Translations under genes and position numbers: made by a program
Assembly (NCBI GenBank): GCA_964369755.1
Contig: CAYJFY010000010.1
Location: forward strand, 4,571 to 68,570
Direction of reading: 5' to 3'
DNA from: CAUPWF01 sp964369755
GTDB taxonomy: Bacteria; Bacillota; Clostridia; Lachnospirales; Lachnospiraceae
Length of the DNA: 64,000 bases
The notes under the pieces: model-generated
The model's input: only the letters and a program-made list of their open reading frames with translations
Database searches by the model: none
Told to the model about the DNA's origin: nothing
Shown: piece after piece, positions 51,900 to 60,420 of the stretch
Position numbering within the stretch: position 1 is the first letter of the stretch
Layout of the letters: every line of letters begins with the position of its first letter

Positions 51900-53258
51900 T
51901 TACCGATATCCGTAGTAAATTGGAAATCCATATTGGTATCCCTCTGGCACTGATGCCATACAGGATAAATCTAGTTTGCTAATACAGTGATCCACCTGAA
52001 AGCTCTTGCTTCCATATTCGCTGATTCGCATTTCTATCAGATCAAGAATCCGCATGGTGAGTAAGTCGACTCCCTTCAGATAGAGTAATGTCTCGATATA
52101 GTCTTCATAATACAGACCCGTATCCGTATGGCTTCCACTTGATTTTTTGTCTTGTGCCGTGCCTAGAAGAAAGAGTCCGGACAGGCTCAACTGCCAATCC
52201 TTTTCCTGTTTGATTAATTCTACGGCTTGTCCCTCTAGTAGGCTCCGAATATCCATCACGGATTCCCCATATGCCCACCCTAGTAAGAGTGCTTGCTTAA
52301 ATGCGGACTCTAGACTTGGAACTCCAACCGCAGTTGCTAGTGTCAAGGATAGAGCAGACACTTCTGCCTGTTTCCCTGAGCTATTCATGAGACAGAGATA
52401 GTTCGCTCCTGTCCGCACTAGGAGTAATTGATGCACCACACTCTCTAGATTCTTCGCATCAGAATGTTTCCCAGCCACCAGATACTCCAATTCATAAGAT
52501 AATCCCTGACTGCGCTCTTCGTCTGCGGCATGCTGAAACTTTTCCGCGCTATATTGCGTTAGGGCAAATCGCTCCACCACTTCCGTTGTCTTAGGTTGCA
52601 GAAAACTCCCATGTCCCTGATTCAACGTACGCCTAGAGGGAAGCTGGTCTAGATCCACCGTTGTCTTGGATATGGTGTTTCCTTTTGGAAACACCAGTTG
52701 TACGATCCCCATGCTATCGAGTCCCGTGAGATTTCCTAATAGTTCTTCCCCACCTAGCTCCTCGCCTCCTAGACTTCCGTCCTCCAAATCATTCTGTTCT
52801 ATGCCTTCACTAGACAGCCGCTCCCATTCTTCACTCTGGTTGATTAATTTGTCCAAGTGCCCAAACCCAAACTTCATCTCAATATAATTCACAATCTGTT
52901 CTCTTGCTGCAGCCCCCTCATAATCGGTCAAGTGCTGCACTCCTACAAAATCCACCTGTGTGTCTGACATACCATAAAACTCGAGACGTTGCTTGATATG
53001 ATCTAGATCAAATCCTTTGGATTCATAAGTCGCATCAATTGCGAAAATATCAAACGTCTCATACAGCCCCTCATGATATTCTCCAAACGCGGACTGTACT
53101 GCAACATCTGCCTCCCCACGCTTGTAATATTTCGATAATTGAATTTCACCCGCCCGCATAAGCGCACCAACAAATAGGAGTAAGGATACCGTAATCATAG
53201 AAAGAAACACCGTCACCTCAGCCTGATAGCTCTTTTGCACTATACCTTGCTGTCTCAT
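51900..53258 (-). CDS. DUF5702-like membrane protein of the Tad cluster
   Basis: 452 residues. An N-terminal pseudopilin-like helix (A-E-V-T-V-F-L-S-M-I-T-V-S-L-L-L, about 13-35) anchors a large outside domain. The pattern matches DUF5702 proteins found in Firmicutes Tad clusters, taken to be a TadG-like minor component. The start is uncertain: ATG 53258 has only a weak site, and a GTG at 53282 overlaps the end of the pilin gene. It is 17 bases before the TadE-like gene. Confidence 0.75.
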   Translation of the reverse strand: MRQQGIVQKSYQAEVTVFLSMITVSLLLFVGALMRAGEIQLSKYYKRGEADVAVQSAFGEYHEGLYETFDIFAIDATYESKGFDLDHIKQRLEFYGMSDTQVDFVGVQHLTDYEGAAAREQIVNYIEMKFGFGHLDKLINQSEEWERLSSEGIEQNDLEDGSLGGEELGGEELLGNLTGLDSMGIVQLVFPKGNTISKTTVDLDQLPSRRTLNQGHGSFLQPKTTEVVERFALTQYSAEKFQHAADEERSQGLSYELEYLVAGKHSDAKNLESVVHQLLLVRTGANYLCLMNSSGKQAEVSALSLTLATAVGVPSLESAFKQALLLGWAYGESVMDIRSLLEGQAVELIKQEKDWQLSLSGLFLLGTAQDKKSSGSHTDTGLYYEDYIETLLYLKGVDLLTMRILDLIEMRISEYGSKSFQVDHCISKLDLSCMASVPEGYQYGFPIYYGYR

Positions 53259-53262
53259 ACAT

Positions 53263-53466
53263 TTATATCCGAGAACTCTCACTAGTAATCTTCGAGAATA
53301 TACTTTCTACCAGTGCAGTCAACTGATCCTCAAATATAATAACTAGACCGATTAGTACTACCAAAATCAGGATAACCTCTACAACACCAATCCCTTCATC
53401 ATTGAATAATACCCTACGTATTCGAATCTTAATCTTCCTAACCTGTTTCATCATTCGTTTGCTCAT
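53263..53466 (-). CDS. Flp1-family pilin (major Tad pilin)
   Basis: 67 residues. Basic leader, then G-I-G-V-V-E-V-I-L-I-L-V-V-L-I-G-L-V: the Gly before the hydrophobic run with Glu at +5 is the prepilin cleavage pattern, processed by TadV. Short length is typical of Flp pilins, which build thin adhesive pili. It lies in the middle of the operon, as in other Gram-positive tad loci. A ribosome site (ACGGGGAG) precedes the ATG. Confidence 0.88.
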   Translation of the reverse strand: MSKRMMKQVRKIKIRIRRVLFNDEGIGVVEVILILVVLIGLVIIFEDQLTALVESIFSKITSESSRI

Positions 53467-53495
53467 ATGTGCTCCCCGTTTCTATGTGATTGTAT

Positions 53496-54749
53496 TTACA
53501 TGGTTAAAAACGTTGGAAGAATCACGACTACTAGCACGATCATCAGCATCAAGAACATGGGCATCAGTAACTTTGTCCCTGCCCTCTCCCCTAGCTGTTT
53601 TGCCCGCGCCTTCCTCTCCTCATTTGCCTCTCGCGCCTCTGCTTCCAACAATGTATAGACTCCCTTTGCCCCCTTCTTCACATATTGTCCGAGTAGATGC
53701 CCTAGCTTTCGATAAATTCCTAGTTGACACCGATTCCCGAACCGATCATATGCCTCCACCTCAGATATTCCATTTTTCATTTCATTGTGTGCAACTCGCA
53801 TCTCCTCATAGGCTGGTCGTACCCGCTCCTCCGATTCATATATTTCCACAATGCGAATCCATGCATTCTTCGTCGTCATTCCAGCACCAATCAAAAGCAA
53901 CAGCCGATTCACAATCTCTGGATAATCCAACATCATCATCATATCCCTTTGATTCTTTCTCTTCTTTTCGTCCATTTTCTTCTTGTACCAGAGCATGGCT
54001 GCAGCAAACAGACCCAAGAAGGCAATCAGGGCACCTCTCCACTGGGTGCTATATGACCAAGTAAGACTCTCTTCCCCCCATTCACTTGGCAACGGAAACG
54101 TGGATTCCGTATTGCTGGACTCTTCCACCTCCTCCATCTCCTCCTGCAACAAGAAAACCTCTTGCTCCTCCCCACGATCGAGGGGATAGACCCTTACCGT
54201 TCTGGTATATTGCGCCTCACTCTCTGCATAATACAACATGGCTGTTAACTCCACGAGTGTTCCGTCCCTCTCTACATGATCATCATCAGGTGTCCCATCC
54301 TTTTCCAACGCCTGATAGGGACTCCATTTCCAGACTACTTCAAAGGGCAGACCTTCTAATTCACTGACCAAATTCAGTGGCTGATCAATCTGATCAAAAC
54401 TCGTATTTTCCCCGAGTATTACTGTGTCTAGAACTCGAATTGCTTCCTCTTGCTTCTGTTGCACCTCATCTTGTGTATAAAGTTGCTCCCCTACCTCTAC
54501 TTCCACCGTCCTCTTCTCGCCCGACTCCCCAAAATAAACATTAAGCGTTTCGGACTTGTTGCCGCCTCCGTAGGTATTCCGCAGCAGACATTCTAGGTCT
54601 TGCGGATTGTCTCTTATATAAATCAAGCTCCCGAGAATCATACTGCTGACTACAATGACTCCCATCCATTTGACCTCTCTGGTCGTCAATCCTAATTGCG
54701 TTATCCATTGCCCTATAAACTCCTTCCAATACAATATCTTCTGTTTCAA
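53496..54749 (-). CDS. tadC: Tad secretion system inner-membrane protein TadC with outside domain
   Basis: 417 residues. The C-terminal 150 or so carry a GspF/T2SSF domain (D-Y-P-E-I-V-N-R-L-L-L-L-I-G-A-G-M) and the last helix (about 395-415). Unusually, the N-terminal half holds a helix (about 28-45) and a domain of about 190 residues outside the membrane, ending in a second helix (about 240-257). Classical TadC is about 300 residues and lacks this part. It is next to TadB, as usual. Confidence 0.85.
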   Translation of the reverse strand: MKQKILYWKEFIGQWITQLGLTTREVKWMGVIVVSSMILGSLIYIRDNPQDLECLLRNTYGGGNKSETLNVYFGESGEKRTVEVEVGEQLYTQDEVQQKQEEAIRVLDTVILGENTSFDQIDQPLNLVSELEGLPFEVVWKWSPYQALEKDGTPDDDHVERDGTLVELTAMLYYAESEAQYTRTVRVYPLDRGEEQEVFLLQEEMEEVEESSNTESTFPLPSEWGEESLTWSYSTQWRGALIAFLGLFAAAMLWYKKKMDEKKRKNQRDMMMMLDYPEIVNRLLLLIGAGMTTKNAWIRIVEIYESEERVRPAYEEMRVAHNEMKNGISEVEAYDRFGNRCQLGIYRKLGHLLGQYVKKGAKGVYTLLEAEAREANEERKARAKQLGERAGTKLLMPMFLMLMIVLVVVILPTFLTM

Positions 54750-54785
54750 ATCACCATCCCTTGCTTTCTCATCTGTATCAACACC

Positions 54786-55508
54786 CTATATCTCTATGGA
54801 TATCAGAGCCTCTCCCCAACAATATGCAACTGCATAGATTCCGAGGCATACCGTCATAATCGAAACGCCTAGAATATTCCCATATAGAATATTCATAAGG
54901 TCTGGGAACGTGACTCTCATATAGCATAAAATTCCGATCGGTACTGCCACCATAATTCGAAACTCTAGCCTCTTTGCCGTCAAGATCGTCTTGATCTCCC
55001 GCTGAACCTCTATCTTCTCGCAGATGTGATTCACCGCCTTTCGAATAATCTCGATGCTGTCCCCACCAGAGCGCTTCGCAATACAAAATACAATGACAAA
55101 ATTCTCCACGTCATCTAACGCAATCTTCTTCGACCATTGTGTTAGAATCTTCTCAATCGGAACATTCATCTGAATCAGATTCTCCATCTTCGCCAAATCG
55201 GATAAAATCTTGGCATTTTTCTCATACTTGTATTGCCTCTCCAACTCTTTTCGCGCTTCTTTCATCGCATTCTCTACCGCATAGCCACTGCGTAGTGATG
55301 AAGATAAATTCTGCAAGTAATCACGAAACTGATTGATAAACTTCGCCTTCATCTTCACCTCATAATACCGTTTCCACCTTCCGTAAAAAACAAGACCAAG
55401 TGGAGCTAATACCAATAGCGCGTAGAGGGAATTATAAAAGATAAAGGATAATGCGGAAAGAATTGCAATAATTTGCAACCATGCCAGAACGTTCTCAGAT
55501 TTTCTCAT
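54786..55508 (-). CDS. tadB: Tad secretion system inner-membrane protein TadB
   Basis: 240 residues. Two early helices (about 9-45), a cytosolic T2SSF domain (L-S-S-S-L-R-S-G-Y-A-V-E-N-A, about 70-195), and late helices (about 190-238). It forms the membrane platform with TadC for the CpaF motor. The start overlaps the cpaF stop by 14 bases. Slightly shorter than classical TadB (about 300). Confidence 0.9.
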   Translation of the reverse strand: MRKSENVLAWLQIIAILSALSFIFYNSLYALLVLAPLGLVFYGRWKRYYEVKMKAKFINQFRDYLQNLSSSLRSGYAVENAMKEARKELERQYKYEKNAKILSDLAKMENLIQMNVPIEKILTQWSKKIALDDVENFVIVFCIAKRSGGDSIEIIRKAVNHICEKIEVQREIKTILTAKRLEFRIMVAVPIGILCYMRVTFPDLMNILYGNILGVSIMTVCLGIYAVAYCWGEALISIEI

Positions 55509-56715
55509 ATCCTGCTGCCAATAATTTTTCCTTATGATATAGTGGATTCACGTATAACATTTCGCCTTGAATTTTTCCATGTACTTCCTCCCTTTCTTGA
55601 TACCTGTACAGTGTCCGAAGTGCAATCTCATCCGAGCCCGAATCAAGCCCCATAAGCTCCGATACCTCTAACACTTTCCTGCTCCCATCCCGCAGTCTAC
55701 CAACATGGACGATGATATCTAGCGCAGAAGCAATCTGCCGACGAATTGCACTTAGTGTTGCAGTTTCTAACCCCATAAGCGCCATCATCTCTAGGCGGGA
55801 TAGCATGTCTTTTGGAGTATTTGCATGTGCTGTGGTGAGAGAACCATCATGCCCTGTATTCATCGCCATCAACATGTCAATGACTTCCTCCCCTCTCACC
55901 TCTCCCACGATGATGCGGTTTGGGCGCATCCGCAGGGATGTTCGAATCAATTGTCTGATTGAAATCTCACCCTCTCCCTCTACATTGGCCATTCTTGCCT
56001 CCATCTGCACCAGATTCTGAATTCCATTCAGTTGCAACTCTGCATTGTCCTCTATGGTGATAATCCGCTCTGTTTCTGGAATATATCCAGAGAGTGCATT
56101 CAGCATGGTGGTCTTCCCCGATCCTGTTCCACCACTAATCAGTATATTGTACTTCGCCTTAATTAATGCCTCCAACATAACGGCCACTTCCTCACTCATA
56201 CTGCCAAATGCAATCAGATTCTCTATGGTGATCGGTTGTTTGCTGAATTTTCTTATGGTTACAATGGGCCCGTTCAGTGCAACCGGATAGAGCACTACAT
56301 TCACACGGGATCCGTCTTCCAATCGAGTGTCTACAATGGGCGATGCTTCATTGACCAACCGATTGGCACCTCCCACAATCTGCTGTATGATATTTTCTAG
56401 TTTTTCCCGAGACCAGAAACGTTTTTCAATGGCGAATAATCGTCCGTCTTTCTCAATAAAAATATTCTCAGTTCCATTGATCATAATCTCTGTGATACTG
56501 TCATCTTCGATGAGATCTTGTAGGAAGTCTAGTTTTCGAAACGCTTGAAACAGCTCCTTGCCGATCTGCATCCGCTCCTGAATCGGAATATACTGACTCT
56601 TCCCTAACTCTTTGATCGCCTCATAGATGATCTCTTGCAATCTGCCGTCACTGATCTCTTCTTGGACATCCACCATCTGCAAGATTCGTTCGTGTAACTC
56701 TTCTGACTTCATCAT
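55495..56715 (-). CDS. cpaF: Tad pilus assembly ATPase CpaF/TadA
   Basis: 406 residues. Secretion ATPase that drives pilin polymerisation. Walker A G-G-T-G-S-G-K-T at 195-202, Asp box (I-I-T-I-E-D-N-A-E-L), Walker B (I-I-V-G-E-V-R-G-E-E), and the His box (T-G-H-D-G-S-L-T-T-A-H-A-N) are complete. The ATG overlaps the previous stop by 4 bases. No membrane segments. Confidence 0.95.
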   Translation of the reverse strand: MMKSEELHERILQMVDVQEEISDGRLQEIIYEAIKELGKSQYIPIQERMQIGKELFQAFRKLDFLQDLIEDDSITEIMINGTENIFIEKDGRLFAIEKRFWSREKLENIIQQIVGGANRLVNEASPIVDTRLEDGSRVNVVLYPVALNGPIVTIRKFSKQPITIENLIAFGSMSEEVAVMLEALIKAKYNILISGGTGSGKTTMLNALSGYIPETERIITIEDNAELQLNGIQNLVQMEARMANVEGEGEISIRQLIRTSLRMRPNRIIVGEVRGEEVIDMLMAMNTGHDGSLTTAHANTPKDMLSRLEMMALMGLETATLSAIRRQIASALDIIVHVGRLRDGSRKVLEVSELMGLDSGSDEIALRTLYRYQEREEVHGKIQGEMLYVNPLYHKEKLLAAGYEKI

Positions 56716-57719
56716 GTTGCTTCCTCTTTTGCCAAACAGATTGCATAGCGCTTGATAGACTCGAGAATCTCCTCACGCTCCTCACTCTCACATTCAGGAA
56801 TTTGAACTTCTAAAAATTTTTTCTCCTCTTCTGGGTGAAACAATCGTAGATTTCGCTCAAATTGCTGTCGTTTTTTTTCGTCTGTAAACTTTGTCCGAAC
56901 CGGCATATACACGATGTCACATTCCTTGATCACATCTGCAAATCCTCGGATACAGCTATCTAGGTCTAACACAATGGCTTCGTATGGACTAATTTTCTTC
57001 AGAGTCATAATCATGTTTGACCACTCCTCTTGTTCTACGTTCTTCAACTCCCAACTGACTGTCATAGGTGTAATATAATCATAGTCGTCTCCACTCTTGA
57101 TGAAGGTCTTCAATCGCTGTTTCATCTCTGACTCGTCAGAATCCTGCTTGAGAAAATACAGAAAATCTGCTAGATTCCCCTCATCTTCTTGCTCCTCCAC
57201 TCCTGAATATTCCTCAAGATTGATATAGAGTGCACGGACAAACTCCCCACAATATGTACTTGCAACAGCTTTTGCAAACATAGTTTGTCCATTCCGATGA
57301 ACTGGGGAATAGACTCCGACCACCTTCGTCTTCATGGGTTTCGACTGCCCTTCCTCCAGCAATATATCCCTCTCGTCCACCTCAATCTTTCGATTGATTA
57401 AGCTGAAGATATCTTGCGCCGACTGATATCTGTAGATATAGGTGTTGTCTTCCACCTCCCAGCACTTTTGCTTGTTGGTCGTCAACCAATAGATACGATC
57501 CGCCATGTGATAAATCTCCTGGATGTTATCCTCAAATAGATCTGATATCACCACATAGTGAATCACCTCTTGCAGGGCAAACTTTTTTAATTGTTCAATC
57601 GAAGTGAAATTATGTATCTGTAGTCCATGATTCTTAATCCTAAGTAACTGTTTCGTCAAAAATTCCGCATATGTCGACTCTGTATCACAGATTGCCAACA
57701 CTTTATAGCGCACCTTCAC
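56712..57719 (-). CDS. TadZ/CpaE-like protein with degenerate P-loop
   Basis: 335 residues. Receiver-like N-terminal half (about 1-110) and a MinD/ParA-like C-terminal half (about 130-325), the layout of TadZ, which places the Tad machine in the cell. The P-loop region reads V-Y-S-P-V-H-R-N-G-Q-T-M-F-A: the Lys of G-K-T is Gln, so ATP hydrolysis is doubtful, as in some TadZ proteins. It starts at a GTG (57719) after AGAAGGGAAG. First gene of the operon, preceded by the structured leader. Confidence 0.82.
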   Translation of the reverse strand: MKVRYKVLAICDTESTYAEFLTKQLLRIKNHGLQIHNFTSIEQLKKFALQEVIHYVVISDLFEDNIQEIYHMADRIYWLTTNKQKCWEVEDNTYIYRYQSAQDIFSLINRKIEVDERDILLEEGQSKPMKTKVVGVYSPVHRNGQTMFAKAVASTYCGEFVRALYINLEEYSGVEEQEDEGNLADFLYFLKQDSDESEMKQRLKTFIKSGDDYDYITPMTVSWELKNVEQEEWSNMIMTLKKISPYEAIVLDLDSCIRGFADVIKECDIVYMPVRTKFTDEKKRQQFERNLRLFHPEEEKKFLEVQIPECESEEREEILESIKRYAICLAKEEAT

Positions 57720-57862
57720 ACCACTTCCCTTCTGTGTTTTAAATCTTCAATTCTAAATTAACCGGTAACTCGTTGCTGAATACGCAACTTAGATTCGTGC
57801 ATGCCACGAAAGAAAACCTACAAGATTGTAGTTACCCAAGCGATAAGATCCCGCTTGTTGTA
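57720..57862 (-). ncRNA. Structured 5' leader of the Tad operon (candidate regulatory RNA)
   Basis: About 143 bases between the predicted start site and the first codon. It contains four hairpins: CAAGCG/CGCTTG (about 57857-57837), CTACA/TGTAG, TTCGT(G)/(C)ACGAA, and GTTGC/GCAAC (loop of 7). The last three are enclosed by GGTAACT (57836-57830 on minus) and AGTTACC (57770-57764). The enclosed unit is 73 bases and looks like a cloverleaf, but lacks tRNA consensus bases. I do not recognise a known riboswitch class. A dispersed palindromic repeat is another reading. Confidence 0.45.
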
Positions 57863-57868
57863 ATGTGT

Positions 57869-57897
57869 ATTATATCCGTTCTCATTTAGTTTGTCTA
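57869..57897 (-). promoter_or_regulatory. Predicted promoter of the Tad operon
   Basis: Minus strand TAGACA (57897-57892), 17-base spacer, TATAAT (57874-57869). It is placed so that transcription would start just before the first leader hairpin. Confidence 0.65.
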
Positions 57898-57932
57898 TAG
57901 CTTTTTTATAAAAAATAATCTTTGTGAAATTT

Positions 57933-58145
57933 TCACAAAATTTGATAGATTGTTATTCCGTAAAGTGCTACAACCCCTGGAATTCCAAGCAATCCCGTTG
58001 TCAAAAACGTGATGAAATTAAATCCCACCGTTGCAAAAACACCCGAATTCAGAAGCATTGTATTGATGAGATAAATGCTCCCAAACCCTAGTAAACTACG
58101 TAAAAAAAAGCGATAAATTGAAGATAATATTGTCTTTCGATTCAT
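57933..58145 (-). CDS. bofA: BofA-family protein (pro-sigma-K processing inhibitor)
   Basis: 70 residues with two helices. N-T-M-L...F-N-x-x-T-F-L-T-T-G-L-L-G-I-P-G-V-V-A-L-Y-G is the BofA signature. In Bacillus, BofA holds back the SpoIVFB protease in the mother cell during sporulation. The ATG at 58145 follows GAGGAG by 7 bases; the frame extends five codons further. Small genes like this are easily missed. Confidence 0.85.
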   Translation of the reverse strand: MNRKTILSSIYRFFLRSLLGFGSIYLINTMLLNSGVFATVGFNFITFLTTGLLGIPGVVALYGITIYQIL

Positions 58146-58222
58146 GGAATCACTCCTCAAACCCTGTCTATAGATTATATGCTTGATTTCAAAATATATG
58201 ACAAGTCCGCTTAGAATTTTTA

Positions 58223-58711
58223 CTATAATTTTATTTCAATTGTACGATCGGTAAACTCGTATGCACGACAGCGAACCCCTGCCGCATCAAACATCTTCTT
58301 CGCTGCAATCACGGACGGTGTATCTGCATATTTATCACAGCAGTATACAACTTCAACAATTCCTGATTGAATAATCGCCTTGGCACATTCGTTGCATGGG
58401 AATAAGGAAACATATAATTTCGCCCCCTTCAAACTCCCCCCCGTATAATTTAAAATCGCATTCAATTCACTGTGCGTTGTGTATACATATTTGGCCTCTA
58501 ATGGATCTTCCGAATCCCTCACCCATGGGAAATCATCATCCGAACATCCGCGCGGAAACCCGTTGTATCCCATCGATAATATGTTATTGTCATCACTTAC
58601 AATACAGCACCCTACTTGCGTGTTTGGATCCTTTGAGCGCTTCGCTGACAACAGCGCAACCCCCATAAAATACTCATCCCACGTAATATAATCTACTCTT
58701 TTACTCGACAT
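58223..58711 (-). CDS. comEB: Deoxycytidylate deaminase (ComEB family)
   Basis: 162 residues. Converts dCMP to dUMP, a precursor of dTMP. Zinc site with H-S-E-L-N-A-I (the Glu is catalytic) and P-C-N-E-C-A-K. N-T-Q-V-G-C-C-I-V and G-Y-N-G-F-P-R-G complete the family pattern. Normal length. The gap to rpiB is 31 bases, so they may be co-transcribed. Confidence 0.94.
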   Translation of the reverse strand: MSSKRVDYITWDEYFMGVALLSAKRSKDPNTQVGCCIVSDDNNILSMGYNGFPRGCSDDDFPWVRDSEDPLEAKYVYTTHSELNAILNYTGGSLKGAKLYVSLFPCNECAKAIIQSGIVEVVYCCDKYADTPSVIAAKKMFDAAGVRCRAYEFTDRTIEIKL

Positions 58712-58742
58712 GTTTCACCTCTTTGATCCTCGTATTCGCCCT

Positions 58743-59168
58743 CTAGTCTTCTATCATTTTAATTCTTCGAATATGTCTATCATCGTTGGAAAATTCCGTG
58801 TTCAAGAAGGTGTCAACGATGTGCACCCCAAGCCCCGCACCAACCACGCGACCGCCCATTGCAAGTACATTTGCATCATTGTGCTCCCTGGTTGCCTGAG
58901 CCGAGAAACAATCTGCACAGAGTGCACAACGAATCCCCTTCATCTTGTTTGCAACGATTGAGATTCCGATGCCTGTCCCACAGATTAGAATTCCCTTGTC
59001 ACACGCGCCACTTTGAATGGCCTCGCACACCTTTCTCCCATACACTGGATAGTCTACGGATTCCCCATCACAACCAAAATCCTTAAACTCGATTCCTTTT
59101 TCTACTAAGTACTTCATAATTTCAACTTTTAACTCATAACCACCATGGTCACATCCAATTGCTATCAT
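58743..59168 (-). CDS. rpiB: Ribose-5-phosphate isomerase B
   Basis: 141 residues. Interconverts ribose-5-phosphate and ribulose-5-phosphate. G-C-D-H-G-G-Y-E-L-K (5-14) and C-G-T-G-I-G-I-S-I-V-A-N-K (about 65-77), with the catalytic Cys, match RpiB. Related LacAB-type isomerases look similar, but length and single copy favour RpiB. It lies between comEB and the tsaC-type gene, a common Firmicutes grouping. Confidence 0.93.
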   Translation of the reverse strand: MIAIGCDHGGYELKVEIMKYLVEKGIEFKDFGCDGESVDYPVYGRKVCEAIQSGACDKGILICGTGIGISIVANKMKGIRCALCADCFSAQATREHNDANVLAMGGRVVGAGLGVHIVDTFLNTEFSNDDRHIRRIKMIED

Positions 59169-59228
59169 ATCTCTTCTCCTCTATGTTCTTACTGTATTTT
59201 ACATTTTCTTAGCACTTTCATCTGACTC

Positions 59229-60326
59229 TTAACATCCATCTTTTATGTTTCGGATGACTTCTCTCGCATCTAAAATCTGATTGCTTGCGGCTTTTTTCAA
59301 TCGATTCATCGTCGCATATCCAATCCCTCTTGCGTCAAATGCCTCACTAATGATTTCATCCACACTCTCTTCATCAAACTCTCTTAATATGCGATATAAA
59401 TTACGAGCAATTTCGTACTCATCTCTGCGCGAACCAATGACCTTCACCACGTCCGCTTGATAGAGACTCTCATGCTCCTTGGTTGCTAATACTGCAACCT
59501 TTTTGCCTTGATTTCTTCTCTCGACAGCAAGCTGATTCATGGCCTCTACCATAGCTTCCAACTCGCCTTCTACAATGACCATCTTCGCCTTTGGTGCATA
59601 GTGTCGATACTTCATTCCCGGCGCCTTCGGTGCTTCCAAACTATCTGCACTCATGAGACTGCTATCCACTTGCACTTCTCCGACCACTTCTGCCAGCATC
59701 TGCTTGGTAATCGCGCCTGGTCGCAATATCATCGGAGGATCCACCGTGACATCTACTATGGTGGACTCTACACCGAACTGCACTTCCCCGCCATCTACAA
59801 TGGCATCAATCTTGCCGCTCAAGTCTTCGTACACATGCTCTGCCAATGTGGGACTAGGTCTCCCAGAAGAGTTGGCACTGGGCGCCGATACGTACCCACC
59901 CCCTGCCAAGATAATGTCCCTTGCGATTTCATGGTCTGGCATTCGCACTGCCACGGTTTCTAAGCCTCCCGTAGTTCCATAGGGAACCACATCTGATTTA
60001 TGAAACACCAGGGTCAGTGGACCTGGCCAAAATTTCTGTGCAACTTGCTCCGCAACCTCAGATATCTCTGTTGTAAGACGACTCAATGCCCCCATTTCTG
60101 CAATATGCACTATGAGTGGGTTATCCGAGGGACGCCCTTTCGCCTGATATGTCTGCTTGGCAGCCTCTTCATTCATCGCATCCGCCCCCAATCCATACAC
60201 GGTCTCTGTGGGAAAAGCAACCAGCCCCCCCTCTTGCAAGATGGCTCCTACCTCATGAATCACCTTATGATATTCTTCTGTTCTACGTTTATCTACCTTT
60301 ATCATCTTTGTTTTTCTATTTTCCAT
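59229..60326 (-). CDS. ywlC: L-threonylcarbamoyladenylate synthase (Sua5/YwlC)
   Basis: 365 residues. Makes threonylcarbamoyl-AMP for the t6A modification of tRNAs reading ANN codons. The N-terminal YrdC domain (about 15-215) has F-P-T-E-T-V-Y-G-L-G-A-D-A and a S-A-P-S-A-N-x-S-G-R-P-S-P block; the C-terminal Sua5 domain (about 235-350) makes this the long form found in Bacillus. A K-x-R...S-x-N-type active site is present. No terminator follows before rpiB. Confidence 0.95.
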   Translation of the reverse strand: MENRKTKMIKVDKRRTEEYHKVIHEVGAILQEGGLVAFPTETVYGLGADAMNEEAAKQTYQAKGRPSDNPLIVHIAEMGALSRLTTEISEVAEQVAQKFWPGPLTLVFHKSDVVPYGTTGGLETVAVRMPDHEIARDIILAGGGYVSAPSANSSGRPSPTLAEHVYEDLSGKIDAIVDGGEVQFGVESTIVDVTVDPPMILRPGAITKQMLAEVVGEVQVDSSLMSADSLEAPKAPGMKYRHYAPKAKMVIVEGELEAMVEAMNQLAVERRNQGKKVAVLATKEHESLYQADVVKVIGSRRDEYEIARNLYRILREFDEESVDEIISEAFDARGIGYATMNRLKKAASNQILDAREVIRNIKDGC

Positions 60327-60389
60327 GCCCCTATTATACCATAGGACTTTCTTTGTTTACAATCCATTTCCTCGCAATCCACGCTATTT

Positions 60390-60420
60390 CACACTAATAA
60401 TCATCCCTTTTCACACTATT
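60390..60420 (-). repeat. Shared post-stop motif, copy C
   Basis: Minus strand TAGTGTGAAAAGGGATGATT, beginning with the TAG stop codon of the CwlD-like amidase, followed by ATTAGTGTGAAATAG. Compare copies A (593-660) and B (37060-37115). Confidence 0.6.

Noticed and set aside
51647..51982. Plus-strand gene of 111 codons opposite the TadE-like gene
   Set aside because: No ribosome binding site, and it lies antisense to a well-supported operon gene. It is kept only as evidence for the invertible-segment idea.
57764..57836. A tRNA-like cloverleaf of 73 bases (7-bp end stem, middle loop with CAT at its centre)
   Set aside because: No T-loop TTC-R-A consensus, no U before the anticodon-like triplet, no proper D-arm, and an extra base between the last arm and the end stem. 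Kept only as part of the leader.
57720..57862. Cyclic di-GMP class I riboswitch before the Tad operon
   Set aside because: The conserved class I core and tetraloop-receptor bases are not found on either strand.
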